A stretch of 64,000 nucleotides of DNA. It comes from Tritrichomonas musculus. Taxonomy: Eukaryota > Parabasalia > Tritrichomonadida > Tritrichomonadidae. A program made the position numbers and the translations under genes. Below are positions 22,199 through 31,600 of this stretch, one piece after another (within the stretch, counting starts at the first letter, position 1; every line of letters begins with the position of its first letter). The stretch spans positions 792,435 to 856,434 of the forward strand of contig JAPFFF010000060.1 in NCBI GenBank assembly GCA_039105265.1, written 5' to 3'. The notes beneath the pieces are model-generated. The model was not told where the DNA came from. It ran no database searches and worked only from the letters and a program-made list of their open reading frames with translations.

Positions 22199-22609
22199 AT
22201 GTACAGCAGGAAGCAAGATAAGCAAAGTCTTAAGGTGTTCAGAAAGACAGTACGCAGCTTTATTTATGATACAACAAGGTTATTGGAATTAGCTGATTCA
22301 TTAAACGACGACATGAAAACAATCGAAAAACTGGAATCAGAAAATCGAAGGCTCACCGAACAAAACGGCTATATAAATTCTGAAATTGGGAAAAATTCAA
22401 TGTCCGATCCAAGATGGGAAATGATTGTTGAAAATGAGCTTAAAATTGATAAAAATCAAGATAAATTGGACGATTTGAAAAAAGAAGAAGAAAAAAAGAA
22501 AGTCCAATTGGAAACAAAAGCACAAGTATTGAATCAATTTGTCGATGAGTTACGAGATTGCTTCGTTGACCCACTAAATTTGGGGGAACCAGAATATTCA
22601 GATGAATAA
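22199..22609 (+). CDS. Small coiled-coil protein, left arm
   Basis: 136 residues starting MYSRKQDKQ. The ATG is chosen because an Inr (TCACTTT) lies 7-13 bases upstream. Heptad-rich Leu/Glu/Lys segments occupy about residues 30-115 (LESENRRLTEQN, LKKEEEKKKVQL); the C-terminus is acidic (EPEYSDE). It resembles the family of small coiled-coil proteins on the right arm of the element. The stop reads TAAA. Function unknown; a virion or scaffold role is guesswork. Confidence 0.7.
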   Translation: MYSRKQDKQSLKVFRKTVRSFIYDTTRLLELADSLNDDMKTIEKLESENRRLTEQNGYINSEIGKNSMSDPRWEMIVENELKIDKNQDKLDDLKKEEEKKKVQLETKAQVLNQFVDELRDCFVDPLNLGEPEYSDE

Positions 22610-22658
22610 ACCACTTAATTTTAACTATTTGTTGTTTTATGTTTATTTTTATTGAAAA

Positions 22659-25600
22659 ATGACTGAAAATCAACAACCATTAACGCAAGATCAAAAAATA
22701 GATTTAGCATTAGCGAATTTACGTGAAAAGGGTTGGCATCTTTGGAGAAATACTATAGCATTTCCGAATGCTGCATATGTAGAAATGGCTGAATTCTTTT
22801 ATTCAAATTGTATTGAATTATTAAATTTTGGTGTGGAAAATGGCAATGCAATACCTGATTTATCTTTATTGTTTGATTATTACATGAATTTTCCTGAACA
22901 AATGCAGTTTATAGGATTAGACGTGATTCATTATTTAAGATTCGTTGTAGACGTTTTATTTGCTCAAACAGTTAGAGATAATTATTTTCCAGGATACGAT
23001 ATTCAAAAAATACATAATCAATTCATTGATTTCAAAAATAATAATGGACCGAATTTAATGATTTGTAAAAGTGATTTTGCAAGAGGAAGAGTGACTGCAC
23101 TTCAAAATTATTGGAAAGAGATAGATTGGAAATATTATAGCATATATCAATTAAACTATGATTTCGTTGGAATTACAGAATTTGAGGCTGCATTTTGGTG
23201 GAAATTATTGCAAAGAATTTATCATAATAACGAATATTATCAGCAAACTTTTATTGAAATCAGACAAAAATTCTATGATAAATCATTGGATGAGAAAGTT
23301 TTTGATAACGATGAGGTCAAAATGGGAAATTATCGTTTTTTCCTAAATTCTGACATCTATGTTGATATGCATCAAATAAATTGGACGGTTTTGCAACAAT
23401 TACGCAATCCCAATTTTAAATTATATCAGGACGTAGAAAAAATAAAACAATATTTATTGAGAACAATTCCAGGAACCAATGATGAATTATTAACACCTGA
23501 TGATTTTGATATAAGGGTTGAAGATTATTATAACGATTTTGTTTCTGGTGGAATAGAAAGTGTTATTATAGAATTAGATGAATTAATCGATTGTTTCGAA
23601 CGATTGGGAAAAGAGAATTATCAAAATATTCCAACATTTTTCACAATTGTTTGTATTCGACTTGCTCTGAATGGAATAAAATGGTTGGATTTCCAAAAAG
23701 CAAAACCCGATCTATTAAATTTTATTAAATGGTGCGAAGAGAATAAAATTCAAGATATGGATAATATTAGAAATATTGAGGATGTCAGTAAAAATTTGGT
23801 AAAGTTTGCTCAAGATAAGACGAAAAGTTTATCTAGTTGGATAATTGAACAAAAAACCAGAGATGAATATATTCGAAAATTAAAAGCCGCTAAAGCTAAG
23901 AAAGAATTATGCACTAGATACCAATCATTTATCGATGAAGCAGATACGACACATCCTGTGAGTATTGCAGCATGTGGGTTGAAAATTGAACAACGTTATT
24001 CAGAAATCTCAAAAGCACAACCATTGTTAGATCCAGTGGATATTTATAATAATATATTAATGGAAAAAGATAAAGAATTGTTGGCTATCAACAAAGACAA
24101 AGCGAATGAATTAAAGGAACAGGCTGAATATGATGAGTCATATTGGAAAGATGAAATTTGGAGATACTCTCTTCCTGTTTATTTTGCATCAGATGATGGT
24201 GCAGTAGATAAGGATAAAAATGAAATACCATTAACATTGGTAGGAGCAAATCAATTTGCAAATACAATTGCAAAGGAATACCCAATGAATCCAGGAGACG
24301 CGAAACAATTTTTGAATGATATGGTTGATCCAAATAATTTTGATCAGATGGAAAAATATTGGACAGCATTCAATGCAATGATATACACAAATCTGCAATT
24401 TTTGATGAATGCACAGGAGTGGAATTCAGAGGAATTTTTCAATTATTGGTATCCATTGGCCAAATCATTCCAAAACAAAGTTAGAGAATATCAAAAAAGT
24501 ATCGATCAACAATATCAAAAAGCAGATGATTCAGTAAGAATAAAAGCAAAAGAAGAGATGACTCATCAATTACTAAAAGAACAATATGAACAATATAAGA
24601 AAGATTTAGATGCATTCTTGAAACAAAATCCAGAACGAGAGGGTCAAGTTTATCGTATTTATTATGATAAGAAGATTCAAGAAAAATTACTTGCTGCAAA
24701 AGAAGCAGAACAAGCGAATGAAGAGGATGAAAACATGGATCAACCATTTGAAGTTCCAGGATTGACAGATGACCAAGTATTAGATAATTATATAAATCAA
24801 TTAAGTCCTGATCCAACAAAAAGAGGATTATCAGATAAAGAAATGTTAAATGAAGTGAGGGAACCGAATATTGCAAACTATGGAAATAATTGGTTGGCAA
24901 AAATATTACAACAAATTGAAGGGTTACCATGTATTCGTTTGAAAGAATGGATCGATATTCAAGGAGATATGGAAGAAATGAGAACAAAAAATTATGCATC
25001 ATCGAATGAATTGTCTCAGGATATGGAAAATAGACGAATTGCAAATACAAAAACATTGATTGGATGGATTGGAGGCCAATATCTCAAATTTGACAGAAAT
25101 GAAAATGGTGAAAATATTATCACAAAATTATCAATGGTTGGATGTTCGAATGGATGGACATGGACCGATTTTGTTCATTTATGTAAATTGTATAAGAGAT
25201 CAATTGATCAATTTCGTCAAGAGATAAGCGGAATTTATCAGAAATTATATGAATCAGCGGGATTGAAGATCGGTGAAGACGAATTTATTGATCAAGTTTT
25301 TGATGAAATGGAAAACCTTTGGACGACAAGACAACAAATAAAATTTAAGGATCAAATTTTAGAGGAATGGAAAGAAAGATATGCAAATCAAATTTATTTG
25401 AATGATTTTCAAAGAATTCAGAGTCGACTAATATCAAGTGCAAAACAAATTTTTAAAGATTTCAATTTAAGTGATAAAATAATAACCGGATATGTTCTTC
25501 AATTTTTCCCTGATGATAAGACAACGAATTGGCAGCCAAAAGAGACAACTGCTCATAATAATTTATTAGCCAAAAGAGAAGAATTAGAACGAGTAAAACA

Positions 25601-28600
25601 AATAAGAAATGGAATGATTGAGACAATAATTGAGCGAAAGAAAAAAGAAAATGAAGCATTAAATATAACAAATTATAATGAAAAAAGTGACCGTGATAAA
25701 TTCCAACAATTATATATCAATGGTGATCGAATTATACAAGATAGTTTGACTGAAGACTTAAATCAAATAATGGAAAGTTCACAAACAAGTCTTGACAATG
25801 CTGTCAGAAAAAATATACAAAAGAAGGTGAAAGAAATTTATGATAGTCATGGATTTTCAGTAGATAAAGATACAATCAAAAGTGAAGCAAATGCAATTTT
25901 TACAGCAAATAATTTTGATCATGATTTGAATAAATTAAATATTCGATTAGCATCATCAAAAAATTCAATTGGTTTGGCATTTGAAGAAATTATTCGTACA
26001 AAAATTGCTCCAGATATTGATGTTATAAACGCAATCGCTAAATATGTATCAGGTGTTAATTCATATGATAAAAATGGTGAAATTCAAAAATATTATCAAA
26101 CACATTTTTCAAATGAAAAGGAAGCAATAGAATTTATTAATAATGAAGCGAAAAAATGGCATACAAGAGAAGAAGAAGCAATAGAAAAAGAAAATGCAAG
26201 AATAATTCAAACAATAAACCAAAAATATAGAGAAGCACAAAGGAAATTCGATGATAAGGATGTTAAAAATGTGCTTGGTTTATTTACGAGCCAGGATTCA
26301 ATAGATGCAAAAGAAAATGCATACAATCAATGGATAATCGATTGGGATAGTGCACAAAAAATAATCGATAAAAGAACGATAGAAATCAGGAAAACAATTG
26401 AAGAACGAATGAAAATTACAGGTGAAAGATTTAATGATAATGAAGTGAATAATGAGATCTACTTGTCACATATTTATAACAATAAAAAGCAAAATGAAGT
26501 TTTAAATGATTTAACAAAACGATTAGAAAAAGAACAAAAAATGGTAGAAGATACAAGAAAAAATATTGAATTAGAGACTTTGAAAATTCAATTGAAAGAT
26601 GCATATGGAAAAGAATTTAATGAAAATCTATGGAATACAATATTACTAGATCAAACAACTCCGAATATCAATGAAAAAATAAAACAAATGATAACTGACA
26701 AAAATCATCAGAAAGGAGAAGATGAGAAAAATTTAACAAATTTATTGACCGAATGTTTCAGTGATGCTTTCAGTGATTATGCATCAGGGTATACAAAATT
26801 TACTCCAAATGCTATTGAATCGATAATGATAGCTAATCCAGAATGTAACACTATATCAAAATTAGTTATTTATTTAAATCAACATCGAAAGAACTTCAAA
26901 TGGACTGGGACAATTTTTAAGAAATGGAATAAATATCAAATTTGGGAAGAAGTTGCTGACAGTAGAAAATTCTCCGAAGTAGGTGGGAAATTTGATCAAT
27001 TATGGATTTTAACTGAATCTTATGCTGATATTTTGAAACTTTTTAATTATTCTGTTGCAACATTAGAACAACTCAAACATCATCAAAGGAGAGAAGAAAA
27101 AGTTAGAGAATATGTTGAAAGTTGGGAAACAATCAAAAGACAAAAAAACCAAACATCATCATTCATGAGTGAAATAGAGAAATATAGTCAAGGTAAAACT
27201 AAAGAAGAAAGAGAAGATTTCGAAATGGAAATAATTGGTCATTGTGAATCAAAAGAGGAGATATCATCATACATGAAAGCAAGAGGTTCTTATATTGCAC
27301 TAGGAAAAAATATGGATAATTATGCAGATCGTTTGAAATTTGAAGACTATTATAGAAATTTTTCAAAAGAACCAGATATGGTTTTAAAAATAGAATCAAT
27401 GGTAGGCAATGTTCCGATTGAAAATGTTCCTCAAATAACTGCTTTAGAAGGTCAATTAATGAATACTTATCCAAAGAAATTTTCACATAAAGTATTCAAT
27501 TCAACAAAAGAGTCATGGTTTAAAAATAATGGAAAAGCTTATTTATTATATCTTCAATATGAACAAAAATATCAAGAGTATCTTCGATTTTTTCAAAAGA
27601 GACAAAATTATGACACTTTTCTAGATTTCTCAATTCATAATGGTGGAGATTTTACAACTTTAGGTACATATATAACAAAAGAAGTTAATGAATTAACAGA
27701 TGCAGAAAAAAGAATTCAAACCTCAATATCAGTTTTAAATAAAATTAATGAACTCAATGAATTGTTACCAAAAGAAAATCAATATTCAGTTCAAACAGTT
27801 GCAGTCGCATATAGAAATGAAACAATTCCAGAAATAGATTCAAAACTTCAAAATTTAATCAATGAACAAGAATCTTATCGAAATACAAATGAAAATTTAG
27901 ATGAAGCAATCATTCGTTGGAGGGCTTTATTCCCTGAAGATTTAAAAAGTTCAACAGATTGGAGAACAGAATTCGGATCAAATGGAGCTGCAATCAATGC
28001 TATTAACAAATTAAGTCATATTTATGAATTTTGGTATAGAACTCATCCATATGAAGGAGTAAATTTATGGAAATATATTCATGAAAACGCACAGGATTCA
28101 ATCAATACAGCTCAAGAAAAATTGCAAAAATATTATGATGAAAACAAATATAAATATAACACATGGGACGGAAACAATTTATTGAAAAAATATGTTCAAC
28201 AATATTATCAAGGTTTTGGGAGATCAATTGCAGAAGCCGCAGGATTTTTATTTGGTAAATTTGATGGAAATTTAGAAGATTGTTTGAAATTCTTTGAAGG
28301 ATATGAGAAAAATTTGAAAATCAATCAGAGTTTTTCAAAGAAAGGAAATAAAAAATTCAATGACATCGGACATTTCTTCAATGAATATATGAGTAAAAAT
28401 ACAAAAGAAAATAAATATACATTTCTGAATCAATTCAAAACAGATTACAAAAATTATAAGAAAACAAGAGAATCATGGAGAACAAATAAAGATTATATCA
28501 AAAGTCAAGATATTCTTCCAAAATTAAAGCCAGAATTTATTTCAACGATTACTCAAGTCGATATGTCATGGAATGAAGATGAAATGTATTCAAAATATTT

Positions 28601-31600
28601 AATTCCAATTGCTCAATTATATTACAAACAATTACATAAAGGTCAAGATTTTGATATATCCAATTATGCCAAAGATAAGGTTTGTTTCAATGCTATTGTT
28701 GAAAAATGTGACAAAAAACAAAAAGATTTAGATACTTGGGATAAGTCAAATATTGAAGCAACTTATATTTCATATCAAAATTCTCAACAAATTGAATCAA
28801 AATTAACTTGGGAACAATTCAAAGATAAATATCAAACACCTGAAAAAGCCCAAATTGCAATCGATATTGATAAATATAGAAAATTAATAAAAGAAAAATT
28901 AGACATTACTGATGAAGATTTACCTGGTCAAACACGTTTTAAAGGTTATCATGAAACAGAAATTGGAAGTCAAAAAAGATTAGATTGGTTAAGAAGATAT
29001 TATACAAATTTAACAGAAAAATTTAATGAATCATGGAAATCTGGAACAATGCTAACAATATATAATAATTTCCGAGAAAAATATTCAGATGATCCAGATT
29101 ATTCAACAATAGAAAAGACTGCATCAAAATATGGTTTTGATTATTTGACAGGAAAAACTGATCTGAATTATCGTTATCATTTAGCACTTTACAAAGAAAA
29201 ATTCAATGAAGAATATAAACCATCGATAGCACCAGAAAAAAATGAAGAAAAAGAAGTGATCATAGAAGATATCAAAAAGAAAATTCAAAGTGTGGATCAA
29301 TATAATAATCTGAATTTTCTCTTAGTCTTACAAAAATATAATTCGTCTGCAGAACATCAACTTGAGGTAGTAGATATTGTCAAAAATTTTGGAAAGGATT
29401 ATTCAAATGCAATTATTTGGTTAGAATGTGAAAAATTAAAGAATGATATTATTGCCTTACAACCAGACACCGCAGAAAAAGTTCGTGCAATAACAAATTC
29501 AATTACTGGAAAACAAGAATTACAAACATTATATAGAGATGCTACAAAAGATGCAGCTGCTTTTCAATCAACTGAGTTTCATCAATTATTAAGTAAATAT
29601 AACGAATATAGAAATGAACATAATTCCGTTGATGACATTCAAAGAAAATTTTCAACAAAAGATTATATTAAATGTGTAAATTTAATGAAATGTGACATTT
29701 TAGAAAAAATATTAGTTACGAATTATAAATACACTAAGGAAAATTTGAAAAATGTCAAAGAATCAGATGCTGGATTAAGATTAGATCATTTACAGAAAAT
29801 TGAAATGGATTTAAAGAAAAAAATTGAGGAATTTGAAAGTGATCCTGGGGTTGTAAAATTTTGGGATATTTATCGACTTGCAGAAGATGCTGAATATAGA
29901 GATAAAAGAAATCTATTGGTAGCTAAAAAATATGATCTCGATCTTGCTTTTAATGAAGTCTATTCAAAAGCTTGGAACGCATTATCTGCAGATGAAGGAA
30001 TAATCAATGGAAATTCAATAAAAGAGAAAAATCAAAATTATTATATTTTAATCGATTCTTGGCTCAAGAAAAAAGATATCTTCGACAAAGATCCATTAAT
30101 TCAAGAATATCTTAATATGCCGCAAAATAAAGTTACTATTACTGGATTATTGAAAAGATACAAATCAAATACAAATCCAGAAGAAGTCAGAATTGATGCG
30201 AGATGTTATGTCTTAAATGAAATGAATAAAGTTGTATATGAAAAATATTTAAAAGAAACAAATGAAAAAGACGATAAGTATTTGACCATAACTGATCAGA
30301 AAGAATTGGCAGAATATTTCAGAAAGAAACAAGAACAACATAATAAGGACCAAATTGATTGGAAAAAACTTGATCCTCTTCGATTAGAATGGAATAAAAT
30401 TCATACCGGAGACGATAAAAAATTCTTAAAAGATTGGCAAGCTGTCTATAAGTATTGGAATGGACAACTACAACAAGCAACAGTCGAATTGAAACTAGAA
30501 AAAGATAAACATAATTGGCAAAAAGAATTTCAAGAACCGTTTATTCCACCAGACAAGATGTCAGCAAATGATGTTCTGAAAAAAATTCAAGATTATTGGA
30601 AAATCTATTCTCGTTTTTATCAGAATTATTCAAATTTCATTTCTAACTGGAAAGAATACACTTCGAGATATCCAACAGAGAAATTAACAATGGATAAGAT
30701 TATTGACACATACAAATCTGATGTCGTCACAGCAAATAATTTCTTAAAATATGGAATATTGAAAAGTAAATATAAGAGTGTTTACAAAAAAGATTATGCA
30801 ATAAAAAATGATTATCCAACTCCAGAAGATATTGATGCATTAGAGACTGAAATCGCAACATATAGCAAACGACAAGAGGAATCCAAAACAGATACAGAAT
30901 TAATGGATGCTTTTCGAGAAATGGAAAGTAAATATGATGATAATCAGGAAACATTAAGAGAGTTGTTGGAAAAGAATAAATTTGATCCGAAGACAACAAA
31001 ATTCAAATTAAAGATAAAGAATAAGATCAAAGACTTTGAGACTGATTACAAAATCATTTATACTTTAAATCAAGTAGAAGAATTTGGGTCTACCCCAGAA
31101 AGTCGTTATAATTATCTTGACAAAGAATACAAAAGAATTCAAAATGAATATTCAAAATTAGAAGCAATGCCCAAAATAAAAGAATATTTAGATTATTATA
31201 ATGATGATCTTGGAGAAGGAAAAAGTTTGAAAGATTTGTTTTCTGAAGAAACGAATGGTCATAATGCATACAAAACTTATTATCATATCTTGATTACAGT
31301 TCATAATAAATTGAATCCAAATAAAGCAAAAGATACAACAAAAGAACCAGAAAGTTATAAACGAGCTTGTGATGATTTGAAACTTGAAATTGAAAACATT
31401 CGTGAAGCAATCAAGAAATTTGGAGGAAATGCAGTATGGAAGAAATTAACAAATTCAGAGAAAGATGAATTAGTTGCTGAATACAAAAATACATCCTATG
31501 GTCATGTTCGAATGGCAATGAAGACAGAAATTGAAGAGTATAATAAAAAGAACGATCATGAATTCAAGTTTGATGATATTAGGAAAAAATTTGAAAAGAA